Under the pieces are notes generated by a model. That model did no database searches, had not been told where the DNA came from, and was given only the letters and a program-made list of their open reading frames with translations. Below, piece after piece: positions 18,581 through 26,665 of a stretch of DNA of 64,000 nucleotides (the stretch's first letter is position 1; every line of letters begins with the position of its first letter). Source of the DNA: Humidesulfovibrio mexicanus (lineage in GTDB: Bacteria > Desulfobacterota > Desulfovibrionia > Desulfovibrionales > Desulfovibrionaceae). Location of the stretch: contig NZ_FZOC01000008.1 of NCBI RefSeq assembly GCF_900188225.1, positions 1-64,000 on the forward strand, written 5' to 3'. Both the position numbers and the translations under genes were made by a program.

Positions 18581-18605
18581 GCCGCCGGGCATCAAGCCCG
18601 GCGGC
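18581..18605. terminator. Stem-loop between convergent genes
   Basis: Perfect 10-base arms GCCGCCGGGC/GCCCGGCGGC surround ATCAA. It lies between the convergent recombinase and hypothetical gene and may end either transcript. It lacks a T tract. Confidence 0.5.
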
Positions 18606-18640
18606 GACACTTCGCAGCGCCTCGTTCGAGGCGCCACATT

Positions 18641-19558
18641 TTATCGCACCCGCGACGGCACAGAGTCTTCGCCGCCCTTGATCACGAACAGATGCCGCAG
18701 CCCCGGATCATCGTTCGAAACGAGAACGCCGGAGCGATTGCGGCCATTGCGCCAGCGAGGCCAGCCACTGGCGTGCCAGAGGGAACACTCGTGCCACCAA
18801 TCACCAAGGTCTTCGACCGGCTTCGACAGCGCGGCTTCGCGGAGGAGTTCGTCAGTAAGCGGCACTTGCGGACGCGGCTTGAACTGCGCAGCCATGAGTT
18901 CCGCCGAGCGGCGGTTCGTGTCTGTTGGCGCTTCGGGCTCCCATGCTTCGCCCCATGCCGTTCTGTTGCGGACGATGATCTTGGCGGCCAACTCGAGCGG
19001 ATACTTCGCGGCGAAGAGCACGCCAGGACGGCGCGCGAACGACAGCACGAGCGACCCGGCCGGCCTCGCAAAGCCGCCATTCGGCCAAAGATGTCCGATC
19101 TGCCGAAACGGCGGCATGACGGAGTCCGCCGCCGAGATGAGCATGCCGCACACCGGCCGCAACATCGCAGTGATGTCGCCGCAGGACGACGGCCATGCGC
19201 CGATGAGATCAATCGCCTCCCTGGAGCCGAGCGAGACGAAGGTGTACGGCGAGCCGGTGGCGTCTAGAGAGAATGAGGCTGGCGGCATGGCTTCGAGTTC
19301 ACGCCAGATACGCCCAGCCCCACCAAGCGCTTCCGCGTAGATGACGAGTCGGCGCTGCACAGAGAGCACATCGCGGACGGCCGTGCGTTGGACGTGGCCT
19401 TCTGGATCGAGGCAGCCAAGTAACTGGATGCCGTCCTCGGCCTGGCCGAGAAGGAGCTGCCGGGTGATGATGGAGCGGCATGGCTTGCCTGTCCGCCGAG
19501 ACAGGCAAGGCAACAAGATGGCTTGCGCGAGTGTGGTGAGCGTGAGTTTCTGGCTCAT
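18641..19558 (-). CDS. Hypothetical protein
   Basis: I do not recognise this 305-residue protein. ATG at 19558 is preceded by a good ribosome-binding site (CGGAGGGATC), which supports this start over the longer frame. The N-terminus, MSQKLTLTTLAQAILLPCL, is mildly hydrophobic. The rest looks soluble and has Trp-rich stretches (DWWHECSLWHASGWPRW), without repeats or a known catalytic motif. It converges with the serine recombinase and is probably cargo of the same mobile element. No function is proposed. Confidence 0.65.
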   Translation of the reverse strand: MSQKLTLTTLAQAILLPCLSRRTGKPCRSIITRQLLLGQAEDGIQLLGCLDPEGHVQRTAVRDVLSVQRRLVIYAEALGGAGRIWRELEAMPPASFSLDATGSPYTFVSLGSREAIDLIGAWPSSCGDITAMLRPVCGMLISAADSVMPPFRQIGHLWPNGGFARPAGSLVLSFARRPGVLFAAKYPLELAAKIIVRNRTAWGEAWEPEAPTDTNRRSAELMAAQFKPRPQVPLTDELLREAALSKPVEDLGDWWHECSLWHASGWPRWRNGRNRSGVLVSNDDPGLRHLFVIKGGEDSVPSRVR

Positions 19559-20209
19559 GATCCCTCCGGGTTGGAGTTGAAAGGGATCATGATCTCCCAG
19601 AAAATATCCTGGTAGTCCAGCCCAGTACATTCAATATTCGAGATCTTCGAGTCGTTGAATTCCTTGACCGTTTTCCTACCGGCCCATGGCGAGATGAAGA
19701 AATTTTGCAGAGGCTGCCGCGCTGCCCGTCAGCCTAGCCGGAGAGAGCCGCTCCATGTGCTTCCCCATTCCTTGTTTCCTTGTTTCCTTGTTTCCTTGTT
19801 TCCTTCGACTAGACCATCGCTACCGGCAGATTAGCACGAGCACGGCGCGCAGCAAGGCAACCCCTTTCGGGGGCGGCTACGCCGCGCCTTGCCGCCCGCC
19901 GCTTGCTCGTGCAACGCGTCGCTATGGGGCGACGGTCGAAGATGTCTCGCCGCAGGCGGGGGGCTCGGGTCATAGATGTTGTAGGGGGGGCGTACCAGTC
20001 CACTTTGAAAGGGTGAGGTCATCTTCCACAAGGCTTGTGGGCGCTGAAAGGCAGCGGAGTACCTAGGCGCTTGCGCCCAGTTCTGGGCGGCTAACCATCT
20101 CGTATACAATTTTCATTAACCAGCTGAAGTAGATCACTTTTCCCTGGGCTCTTCTCTCGGTTTGTGCTATAGATTGATTCCCAAAACGCACAAAACCAAC
20201 GGAGAAACC
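19559..20209. other. Non-coding gap of about 650 bases
   Basis: No convincing gene is seen. It holds a short tandem repeat at 19768-19807 and GC-rich dyads (for example around 19866-19900). The upstream region and ribosome-binding site (GGAGA, 20201-20205) of the serine-rich protein gene lie at its right end. Confidence 0.6.
19768..19807. repeat. 8-bp tandem repeat
   Basis: Four exact copies of TTCCTTGT and a partial fifth. A looser run of the same TTCC-rich type occurs at about 18520-18556. It is too short and spacer-less to be a CRISPR array. Confidence 0.9.
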
Positions 20210-20674
20210 ATGGACGGAATTCTCGTCTGCATCGCCCTCGTCATCGCCATCGTCTCCCTCCGCCGTCATGGGCATCAGGAGGAGCCTAGTGCCTGCGTGG
20301 CGGTTCACAAGGTCTCTGACACCGATGGGGCTTCCGGCGCCAGCAACAGTTCGTTGTTCGACGACGAGTGGCCGGCCAGCAGCATGCAAAGTTCAAGCTT
20401 CGACACCGACTGGTGGACGAACCCGGCTTACGCTTTCATGGCAGGGAACATCTACCACAACACATTCATGGACCCGACGTACACGGATTGGAGCAGCACC
20501 AGCAGCTCCGACGATAGCTGCTCAAGCTCGTTCGGCGACAGCTTGTCCAACTCCGACGACTGGTCGAGCAGCACGGCAAGTTTCGACGACTCGCTCTCGT
20601 CGAGCAGCTGCGACGACAGCTGGTCCAGCGGCAGCTTCAGCGACTCCTTCTCGTCCAGCAGCTTCAACGACTAA
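20210..20674 (+). CDS. Small membrane-anchored Ser/Asp-rich protein
   Basis: The 154-residue product starts with one hydrophobic segment (ILVCIALVIAIVSL, residues 4-17). A basic/charged stretch and a middle region rich in aromatics (DTDWWTNPAYAFMAGNIYHN) follow. The last 60 residues are almost only Ser, Asp, Phe and Trp, in runs such as DDSWSSGSFSDSFSSSS. It therefore looks like an N-terminally anchored, disordered acidic tail. GGAGA precedes ATG 20210 and a terminator follows the stop, so it appears to be a one-gene unit. The family is unknown. Biased codons could produce a false frame, but the signals around it argue for a gene. Confidence 0.6.
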   Translation: MDGILVCIALVIAIVSLRRHGHQEEPSACVAVHKVSDTDGASGASNSSLFDDEWPASSMQSSSFDTDWWTNPAYAFMAGNIYHNTFMDPTYTDWSSTSSSDDSCSSSFGDSLSNSDDWSSSTASFDDSLSSSSCDDSWSSGSFSDSFSSSSFND

Positions 20675-20702
20675 CCTTCGGATGCGAAACCGCACGGCCT
20701 GA

Positions 20703-20734
20703 AAAGGAGGAGGCGAAAGCCTCCTCTCCTTTTG
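20703..20734 (+). terminator. Intrinsic terminator
   Basis: AAAAGGAG-GAGGC pairs with GCCTC-CTCTCCTTTT around GAAA with one 2-base bulge, ending in TTTT. It closes the Ser/Asp-rich gene unit. Confidence 0.75.
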
Positions 20735-20856
20735 CTACTGCCAGATGCTCATGTTGCCCGGTTCAGGCAAGCGAGCCATACCTCCGACCTTGGCGAGAGC
20801 TCGACTGATGGACATTTCGCCGATTCTGGGCCAAGACTGGACAAGCCTGGATGGCT

Positions 20857-20916
20857 CAGGGGATGGAGTCCCCCGTGAACCGCGACAACCGCTGACGACT
20901 CCTGCCGCCGACCTCG
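20857..20916 (+). ncRNA. Fluoride riboswitch 1 (crcB motif)
   Basis: The aptamer reads GGGGATGGAGTCCCCC, then AACCGC, then GCTGACGACTCCTGC, the order and conserved bases of the fluoride riboswitch. One base differs from the other copies (GACG for GATG). A terminator follows at 20935 and the helicase gene starts at 20987. Fluoride binding should prevent termination and switch the helicase on. Confidence 0.9.
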
Positions 20917-20934
20917 GCGGTGGGGGCATGCATG

Positions 20935-20966
20935 ACCCACGCCGGATCGGACGTGGGTTTTTCTTT
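20935..20966 (+). terminator. Expression-platform terminator of riboswitch 1
   Basis: ACCCACGCCG pairs with GGACGTGGGT around GATC, followed by TTTTTC. It lies about 20 bases after the aptamer and 20 bases before the helicase start, as expected for transcriptional control. Confidence 0.85.
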
Positions 20967-20986
20967 GCGCAGCGGAGGGCGGCAGC

Positions 20987-22381
20987 ATGCAACGGGATCA
21001 TGACGGACAATTTCGCGCAGCGAGTCAGGGACGCCACCTGGGCGGAACATTCCAGCAAGACACGCCCGGCGTGCGCCTCGACCCGGGGCAGGAGGCGGCC
21101 CTGCGGGACATGCTCGCTGGCCGCAATGTCCACCTCTCCGGTGATCCAGGCACGGGCAAGAGCACGCTGGTCAGGGAGTTCATGGCCAGGAAGGGCGGCG
21201 GCGCGCTCGCGGTCCTCGCGCCCACGGGGGTGGCGGCCATCAATGTGGGCGGTTCGACCATCCACCGTTTCTTCGGGTTTGGCGTCGGCCTGCTTGAGCC
21301 GGACGACCCGGGGTCGGCCGACCCCGTACGCGGCGAGGACGGCCTGAACCGCCGGGAACTGGCCGTCCGCCACGCCGACGTCCTGGTCATCGACGAGGTC
21401 TCGATGCTCCGCTCCGATCTCCTGGCCTGCGTGGACGCCCGCTGCCGGCGCCTCGCCGCCACGGAGCAGGACCGTGACAGGCCTTTCGGCGGCAAGCAGC
21501 TCATCCTCGTGGGCGATTTCGCCCAGCTCCCGCCGGTCGTCCGCGCCGAGGAGCGGGACTACCTGCAAACCCGCTTCGGCGGCGCGTTCGTCTTCAACGC
21601 CGAGGCCTGGCGGGCGGGCGGCTTCCACAACCACCAGCTCACCGCTCCGCACCGCCACGCGGGCGACGGCGCCTTGCAGAAGATCCTGCGCCACGTCCGC
21701 GCCGGGGACCTCGCCGCCCTCGCGCCGGTCAACGCGCGCCTTGGCCTTCGGCCGCCGGAGCACGTGGTCTTCCTCTGCGCCACCAACAGGGCAGCGGACG
21801 ACACCAACGCCATGAACCTGGCCAAACTGCCGACCCACGAAGGGGTGTTCCTGGCGGAAATCGCCGGCCGCATCAGGGAGGGCGACTATCCTGCGCCCGA
21901 GGAACTCCGTCTGAAGCCTGGCGCGCGGGTCGTTTGCTTGGTCAACGAATACGCCGACGGACGATCGGTCTTCGTGAACGGCGACACGGGCAGCGTGACC
22001 GACATCGAGGACGCGGACGGCCCTTCGGGCTGCATCCGCGTTCGGCTCGACAGGGATGGCGGCGCGGTGGAGGTGAAGCGGCACGCCTGGTCCATGAAGG
22101 AGTACAGGTACGACGCGTCGCAGCGGCGCATGGTGGCCGAGGTCGTGGGGACCTACGTCCAGTTCCCGCTCCGGCTCGCCTGGGCGCTCACCGTCCACCG
22201 CAGCCAGGGCATGACCTTGCCGTGCGTCTGCCTGAACCTGGGCGGCCGCTGCTTCGCCCACGGCCAGTTCTACGTGGCCCTGAGCCGCGCCAGGAGCCTT
22301 GCCGACATCTACCTGACAGCGCCCATCCGACCGCAGGACCTGATCATCGACCCGGAAGTGCTCCGGTTCATGGCCGGATAG
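20987..22381 (+). CDS. PIF1/RecD-like superfamily 1B DNA helicase
   Basis: The 464-residue protein has the full set of SF1B helicase motifs: Walker A GDPGTGKST (residues 52-60), VLVIDEVSML near 131 (Walker B), GDFAQLPPV near 177, and ALTVHRSQGMTL with YVALSRARS near the end. PIF1-type enzymes unwind DNA 5' to 3' and clear G-quadruplexes and R-loops. GGAGG lies about ten bases before the ATG. It is the first gene after fluoride riboswitch 1 and its terminator, so fluoride should induce it. I know of no established link between PIF1 helicases and fluoride. Confidence 0.88.
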   Translation: MQRDHDGQFRAASQGRHLGGTFQQDTPGVRLDPGQEAALRDMLAGRNVHLSGDPGTGKSTLVREFMARKGGGALAVLAPTGVAAINVGGSTIHRFFGFGVGLLEPDDPGSADPVRGEDGLNRRELAVRHADVLVIDEVSMLRSDLLACVDARCRRLAATEQDRDRPFGGKQLILVGDFAQLPPVVRAEERDYLQTRFGGAFVFNAEAWRAGGFHNHQLTAPHRHAGDGALQKILRHVRAGDLAALAPVNARLGLRPPEHVVFLCATNRAADDTNAMNLAKLPTHEGVFLAEIAGRIREGDYPAPEELRLKPGARVVCLVNEYADGRSVFVNGDTGSVTDIEDADGPSGCIRVRLDRDGGAVEVKRHAWSMKEYRYDASQRRMVAEVVGTYVQFPLRLAWALTVHRSQGMTLPCVCLNLGGRCFAHGQFYVALSRARSLADIYLTAPIRPQDLIIDPEVLRFMAG

Positions 22382-22459
22382 CCGCGCCCCTCTATCGCGG
22401 GAAATTGCCCACAACGAGACCACCGAAATATGAGAGAAATCCCCGCTGCTCACATGCGT

Positions 22460-22509
22460 CACAAATTTGTGTTGACATTATTCAAGATAAAATTGTAGCA
22501 ATTGCTACA
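22460..22509 (+). promoter_or_regulatory. Promoter with two palindromes upstream of the phosphate transporter
   Basis: TTGACA at 22472-22477 is a consensus -35 box. A 12-bp palindrome CACAAATTTGTG (22460-22471) abuts it upstream. A perfect 16-bp palindrome TGTAGCAATTGCTACA (22494-22509) covers the expected -10 region. This is the layout of a repressor operator over a promoter. The regulator is not known. Confidence 0.6.
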
Positions 22510-22539
22510 TCATTTTGCGAAAAGCAAAAGGGAGGTAGC

Positions 22540-23511
22540 ATGGAACAGTTTCTCACAATCGGCATGGTCGTTTCGGGCCTGTTCTTCGGCTGGACGATCG
22601 GGTCGCACTACACCGGGGCGACCATGGGCATGGCGTATGGAGCCGGCATAATCAAGAAGCCGCTGCACGCCTGTCTGCTCATCGCGTTCTTTGTGATCCT
22701 GGGGGCGACCTTCGAAAGCCACAACGTGGTCACGACCGTGGGCACTGGCATCATCCGGGGCGAGGACATGACCCCGCTGGGGGCCATGGTGATGATGTTC
22801 ACGGCCGCGCTGGTCACGGCCGCGAACACTTGGTTCAAGTGGCCGGTGTCCACCTCGCAGCTGGCCTGTTTCTCCGTGGTGGGCGCGGCCCTGGCCATGG
22901 GTGCGCCGGTGTTCTGGGAGTCGACCATCGTCTTCCTCTTCGCCACCTGGATCGGCACGCCCATCCTGGCGGCCGCCCTGGGCTGGCTCCTGACCAAGCT
23001 CACCGATTCGGTGATGGCGGGACGCTCGGCCGCCGCCGTCAAGGCGCTGGAATGGGGCCTCTTGGCCGCCTGCTGCTACGCGGCCTACACCCTGGGCGCC
23101 AACAACACTGGCAACGCGGTGGGCGTGTTCTTCGGCCTCAAGCTCATGACTCCCATGAAGGCCGGGTTCGTCGGCGGCATCATCATGGCCATCGGCGCGC
23201 TCACCTGGGGCAAGCCCATCCTGGAGAAGGTGGGCAAGGGCATCGTGCAGTTGGACCTGAACATGGGCGTGGGGGCCAAACTGGGCCAGAGCCTCACCGC
23301 GCACCTGGCTGCCTCGCTGGGCTACCCCACGTCCATGAACCAGGCGCTCATCGGCGGGGTGTTCGGCGCGGGCACGGCGCGCGGCATGCAGACGCTCAAC
23401 CGCAAGGCGCTGGAGGAGATCGTCTTCTCCTGGTTCTTCACGCCGGCCCTGGCCGGGCTCATCTCGTTCCTGCTCTACCATCTGCTGTCCATGCTGCTGC
23501 ACGTCCATTGA
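22540..23511 (+). CDS. PiT-family inorganic phosphate transporter
   Basis: This 323-residue membrane protein matches the PiT family of phosphate:cation symporters. It has the inverted-repeat signatures GSHYTGATMGMAYGAG near the start and LGANNTGNAVGVF near residue 190, and about ten hydrophobic segments. ATG 22540 is preceded by GGGAGGTAGC. The gene has its own promoter-operator region, so it need not depend on the riboswitch before the helicase. The UspA gene follows after 28 bases. Possible roles are phosphate supply under stress, or transport of a similar oxyanion. Confidence 0.85.
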   Translation: MEQFLTIGMVVSGLFFGWTIGSHYTGATMGMAYGAGIIKKPLHACLLIAFFVILGATFESHNVVTTVGTGIIRGEDMTPLGAMVMMFTAALVTAANTWFKWPVSTSQLACFSVVGAALAMGAPVFWESTIVFLFATWIGTPILAAALGWLLTKLTDSVMAGRSAAAVKALEWGLLAACCYAAYTLGANNTGNAVGVFFGLKLMTPMKAGFVGGIIMAIGALTWGKPILEKVGKGIVQLDLNMGVGAKLGQSLTAHLAASLGYPTSMNQALIGGVFGAGTARGMQTLNRKALEEIVFSWFFTPALAGLISFLLYHLLSMLLHVH

Positions 23512-23539
23512 CCAAGCGAAACAACGCAAGGAGGTCGTT

Positions 23540-23959
23540 ATGAAGATTCTCATGGCGCTCGACCCGTTCGGCGATTCCAAAAAGGTTCTCGACGAGGCGG
23601 TGAGGCAGGCCAAAAGCCTGAATGCGATGCTGACCATCCTGGCGGTGGCGGAGACGTTCCGGGACACCGAACACGACTACGCCGGCCTGAGCGGGGCGAA
23701 CGAGGCGCTGTTCACGCAGGTCAGACGAAAGGCCGACGCGGTGAAGCTCGAAGCCATCAAACATGGCGTGCCCCCGACCGTCATCGTGGAGGCGGGCCCC
23801 TCCCCGGCGCAGAACATCCTGGACTGGGCCGAGGAGGAGGACGCGGACCTCATCGTCATGGGGCACCGCGAGAAGAAAGGGCTCGACCGGTTCCTGCTGG
23901 GCAGCGTGACGGCCAAGGTCATCGCCCATGCGCAGTGTTCCGTGTTCGTGGTCCGTTGA
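23540..23959 (+). CDS. Universal stress protein (UspA family)
   Basis: The 139-residue cytosolic protein has the single-domain Usp fold: MKILMALDPFGDS at the start and VMGHREKKGLDRFLLGS near the end. The usual nucleotide-binding motif G-x2-G-x9-G-S has Glu in place of the second Gly, so ATP binding may be weaker than in the second Usp of the island (35418). AAGGAGGTC precedes the ATG. It sits 28 bases after the PiT gene and is probably cotranscribed. Usp proteins support survival in metabolic and energy stress. Confidence 0.88.
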   Translation: MKILMALDPFGDSKKVLDEAVRQAKSLNAMLTILAVAETFRDTEHDYAGLSGANEALFTQVRRKADAVKLEAIKHGVPPTVIVEAGPSPAQNILDWAEEEDADLIVMGHREKKGLDRFLLGSVTAKVIAHAQCSVFVVR

Positions 23960-24079
23960 AGCACGCAAGGCGGGAACGCCAGAACGCCGTCCGCAGGCTC
24001 CATCCGGCGTCCCCGCCCGTGTTTCGCCCCGACGGCCGGGGGAAAATCGGGCAGAACCGCAGCACCATGAAAGGACACA

Positions 24080-24559
24080 ATGGAATCAATGACCGCAGCA
24101 ACGATCCTCGCAGCCTTCACCAGGCGGCAGCGCCGATATGTGGTCCTGCCGGACCTTGGCGGCGTGGATTGGGAGAGGCTCGACTACCTCGGCTGGGCGC
24201 ACGCCTCCGGGCACATGGCCTACGTCGTGTACAACCACGAGCGACCCGCCGTGGGACTGGTGCTGCGCCGGACGAAGCTGACCGGGGCGCAGCGCCCCAA
24301 GCTGTGCTCCTGGTGCCTGACAACGCACCAGGGCTGCGGGGTCAACCTGTTCACCGCGCAGATAGGGGACAACGCGGCAAGGGTTCATGGCGACTATGTG
24401 TGCAACGACTTGAGGTGCAGCGCATACGTGCGCGGGCTGTTGCGCACGGGCGTCGGGCAGATGCGCGAAACCATCACTGTGGGCGAGCGCGTCGCCCGCC
24501 TGCGAACCAATGTGGAGCGTTTCATCCGATCCGTGTATGGCGAGGGGGCGCAAGTGTAG
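24080..24559 (+). CDS. FBP-type (EF-G-binding, FusB-like) treble-clef zinc protein
   Basis: The 159-residue protein resembles the C-terminal treble-clef zinc-finger domain of elongation-factor-G-binding proteins. Visible features are RPKLCSWC, then GDYVCNDLRCSAYVRG, giving four cysteines at the expected spacing. FusB and FBP proteins free EF-G from stalled ribosomes. An N-terminal TRRQRRYVVLPDL stretch also fits the family. AAAGGA precedes ATG 24080. It lies in the unit after PiT-UspA. A role in translation protection under stress is inference. Confidence 0.75.
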   Translation: MESMTAATILAAFTRRQRRYVVLPDLGGVDWERLDYLGWAHASGHMAYVVYNHERPAVGLVLRRTKLTGAQRPKLCSWCLTTHQGCGVNLFTAQIGDNAARVHGDYVCNDLRCSAYVRGLLRTGVGQMRETITVGERVARLRTNVERFIRSVYGEGAQV

Positions 24560-24700
24560 CCGTTGCTGCTCGCCGGGCTTTGCCGAAGCGGCGGAGGAAT
24601 CGCGCGGAACATGGCGGCCAAGGGTGGACTTTCAGCGCGGTTGGAGGCATAATTCATTCATGCAGACGAGTTCGCCGGACGATGAACATACAGGCCGACT

Positions 24701-25237
24701 ATGAAGTGGATATTCCTCTCCTACAGTATGCCGACCAAGCCCTCGAAGTACCGGGTGCAGGCGTGGCGGCAGCTCAAGCGCCTGGGGGCGGTGAACTTCC
24801 AGAACGTTTGGGCCATCCCCCATGCCGCAGACAAGCTCAAGGACTTGGAGCGGCTGGCCGAGGACATCCGCACCTGGAAGGGAGAGGCGTTCCTGACCGT
24901 CGGCAAGCCGCTGACCGAGGACGACGAAAAACGGCTGCTGGCCGCGGCGTCTGCGGCGAGCGACGAGGAGTACGGCGAACTGCTCCACGTGGCGGAGGAC
25001 TTCCTCAAGGAAATCGAGATGGAAATTGAGAGGAAGAACTTCATCTTCGCCGAGGTGGAGGAAAACGAAGAAGAACTCGCCAAGATCAAAAAATGGCTCA
25101 CGAAGGTTGAGAAGCGCAGCGTCTGCGATGCCCCGTTGCGCAAGGTGACCATGGAGAAGATCCGCCTGTGCGACAAGGCGCTTGAGGACTTCTCCCAGAT
25201 GGTCTTCGACCACCTCCACGCCAAGGGCAGCGCATAG
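24701..25237 (+). CDS. ChrB N-terminal-domain protein (chromate-resistance-like)
   Basis: This 178-residue protein matches the N-terminal domain of chromate resistance protein ChrB: WIFLSYSMPTKPSKYRVQAWRQ, then LKRLGAVNFQNVWAIP. The remainder is a charged helical region that ends at 178 residues, while full ChrB proteins are near 300 residues with a second domain. It could be a regulator or a stand-alone short form. No chrA lies nearby. It is the last gene before riboswitch 2. Confidence 0.75.
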   Translation: MKWIFLSYSMPTKPSKYRVQAWRQLKRLGAVNFQNVWAIPHAADKLKDLERLAEDIRTWKGEAFLTVGKPLTEDDEKRLLAAASAASDEEYGELLHVAEDFLKEIEMEIERKNFIFAEVEENEEELAKIKKWLTKVEKRSVCDAPLRKVTMEKIRLCDKALEDFSQMVFDHLHAKGSA

Positions 25238-25296
25238 GGGATCGCCGGACTCCGGCACTACGGAGAGAAGAGCGCAAGACGATCCCGACCCATGAC

Positions 25297-25352
25297 CAGA
25301 GGGGATGGAGTTCCCCTTGAACCGCGACAGACGCTGATGACTCCTGCTGCCC
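25297..25352 (+). ncRNA. Fluoride riboswitch 2 (crcB motif)
   Basis: The aptamer reads GGGGATGGAGTTCCCC, AACCGC, then GCTGATGACTCCTGC, an exact match to the fluoride-riboswitch consensus as I know it. It precedes a terminator at 25381 and an 11-gene run that includes crcB and enolase, both of which are known members of this regulon in other bacteria. Confidence 0.95.
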
Positions 25353-25380
25353 GATACTGGCGGTAGGATCATTTTGTGAA

Positions 25381-25410
25381 ACCCACGCCAGACGAGCGTG
25401 GGTTTTTTGT
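25381..25410 (+). terminator. Expression-platform terminator of riboswitch 2
   Basis: ACCCACGC pairs with GCGTGGGT around a 6-base loop and is followed by a T tract (TTTTTTGTT). It is nearly identical to the terminator of riboswitch 1. Confidence 0.9.
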
Positions 25411-25436
25411 TGTGCAACACTCCGAGGAGTCGACAT

Positions 25437-26663
25437 ATGCCCCACAAGCTTCCCAAACCAGTCCGCAACCTGGGCTGGATCAGCTTCTTCACCGACTTCG
25501 CGTCGGAAATGGTCTATCCCGTTGTGCCTCTGTTTCTTGCGACGGCTCTGGGCGCGCCCGTTGCGGTCCTTGGCCTCATCGAGGGCATGGCCGAGGCCAT
25601 CGTCAGCGTCATGAAGGGCCTCTCCGGCTGGCACAGCGACAAGGTCGGCAAGCGAGTCCCTTACGTCCGCCTGGGTTACGGAATGGCTGCCCTGTCCAAG
25701 CCCCTCCTGGCCCTGGCCTATGCGTGGCCCGTGGTGTTCTTGGCCCGCGCCGTGGACCGCCTGGGCAAGGGCCTGCGCACCACGGCCCGGGACGCCATGA
25801 TCGCGGACGCCGTGGATTGCTCGATCGCGGGCCGGGCCTTCGGCTTCCATCGCATGATGGACACCGGCGGAGCCATCGTCGGCGTGCTGTTCGCCCTGCT
25901 GCTGCTCAAGTTCCTGCCGGGCAAGTACCGGCTCATTTTCCTGATTGCCGGCGTGCCGGGGCTGGCTGCGGTGTGGCTTACCTTCCGGCTGCGGGAGCTA
26001 CAAAAGGCCGGTGAACATCGTATGGTCTGCCCCGCGCCGGCGCATGCGCCGCAACCCCGCGAGGAAGCTGCTGTCCAGGCCGGACCTCTGGGCTTCTCCC
26101 CTGCCTATTGGTGCACCCTGGGCCTGCTGATGCTCTTCGCCTTCGCCAACTCCAGCGACGCGCTGCTCTTGCTGCGGGCCAAGAACCTGGGCTGGGACGA
26201 CACCCAGGTGATCCTGGGCTATCTGCTGTTCAACCTGACCTACGCAGCATCCGCCTATCCCCTGGGGGTCCTGAGCGACCGCATCGGACGCTGGCGCATG
26301 ATCATCACCGGTTGGACGCTGTATTCCGCTGTGTACTTCGGCTTTTCAGCGCTGGACGCGCAGGCGGCTTGGTGGCTGTTCCCGCTCTATGGCCTGACCA
26401 TGGGCCTCACCGAGGGCGTGGGCAAAGCGCTCATCAGCGGCCATGTGCCGGTGCTGCGCAAAGGGACGGCGCTCGGGGTGTTCTACATGGGCCTCGGCTT
26501 CACGGCCCTGGTGAGCAGCGTGGTGGCTGGCCTGCTGTGGGACCGTGTCGGCCCGTCCGCGCCGTTCCGCCTGGGCGGCGCCGTGGCCCTGGCCGCCGCG
26601 GTGATGGGACTGTTCCTTGCCCCACGCTTGGGCAAGGCGGCGGCAGCCGAGGGAGGCAAGTAG
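25437..26663 (+). CDS. MFS transporter, first of a pair
   Basis: The 408-residue protein has about 12 hydrophobic segments, typical of the major facilitator superfamily. Cytosolic loop motifs are GWHSDKVGKRVPYVRLG after segment 2 and GVLSDRIGRWRM in the second half. GAGGA precedes ATG 25437; the frame upstream overlaps the terminator and is not used. It is the first gene behind riboswitch 2 and is followed after 2 bases by a second MFS gene. It may export fluoride-linked toxic metabolites or act as a proton-coupled antiporter. MFS proteins of unknown substrate are known in fluoride regulons. Confidence 0.85.
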   Translation: MPHKLPKPVRNLGWISFFTDFASEMVYPVVPLFLATALGAPVAVLGLIEGMAEAIVSVMKGLSGWHSDKVGKRVPYVRLGYGMAALSKPLLALAYAWPVVFLARAVDRLGKGLRTTARDAMIADAVDCSIAGRAFGFHRMMDTGGAIVGVLFALLLLKFLPGKYRLIFLIAGVPGLAAVWLTFRLRELQKAGEHRMVCPAPAHAPQPREEAAVQAGPLGFSPAYWCTLGLLMLFAFANSSDALLLLRAKNLGWDDTQVILGYLLFNLTYAASAYPLGVLSDRIGRWRMIITGWTLYSAVYFGFSALDAQAAWWLFPLYGLTMGLTEGVGKALISGHVPVLRKGTALGVFYMGLGFTALVSSVVAGLLWDRVGPSAPFRLGGAVALAAAVMGLFLAPRLGKAAAAEGGK

Positions 26664-26665
26664 CA

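Noticed and set aside
19768-19807. Short repeats as a CRISPR array
   Set aside because: The unit is 8 bp with no spacers and no cas genes nearby.
21934-22539. N-terminal extension of the PiT gene
   Set aside because: The extension overlaps the helicase in another frame; the family start is at ATG 22540 with a good ribosome-binding site.
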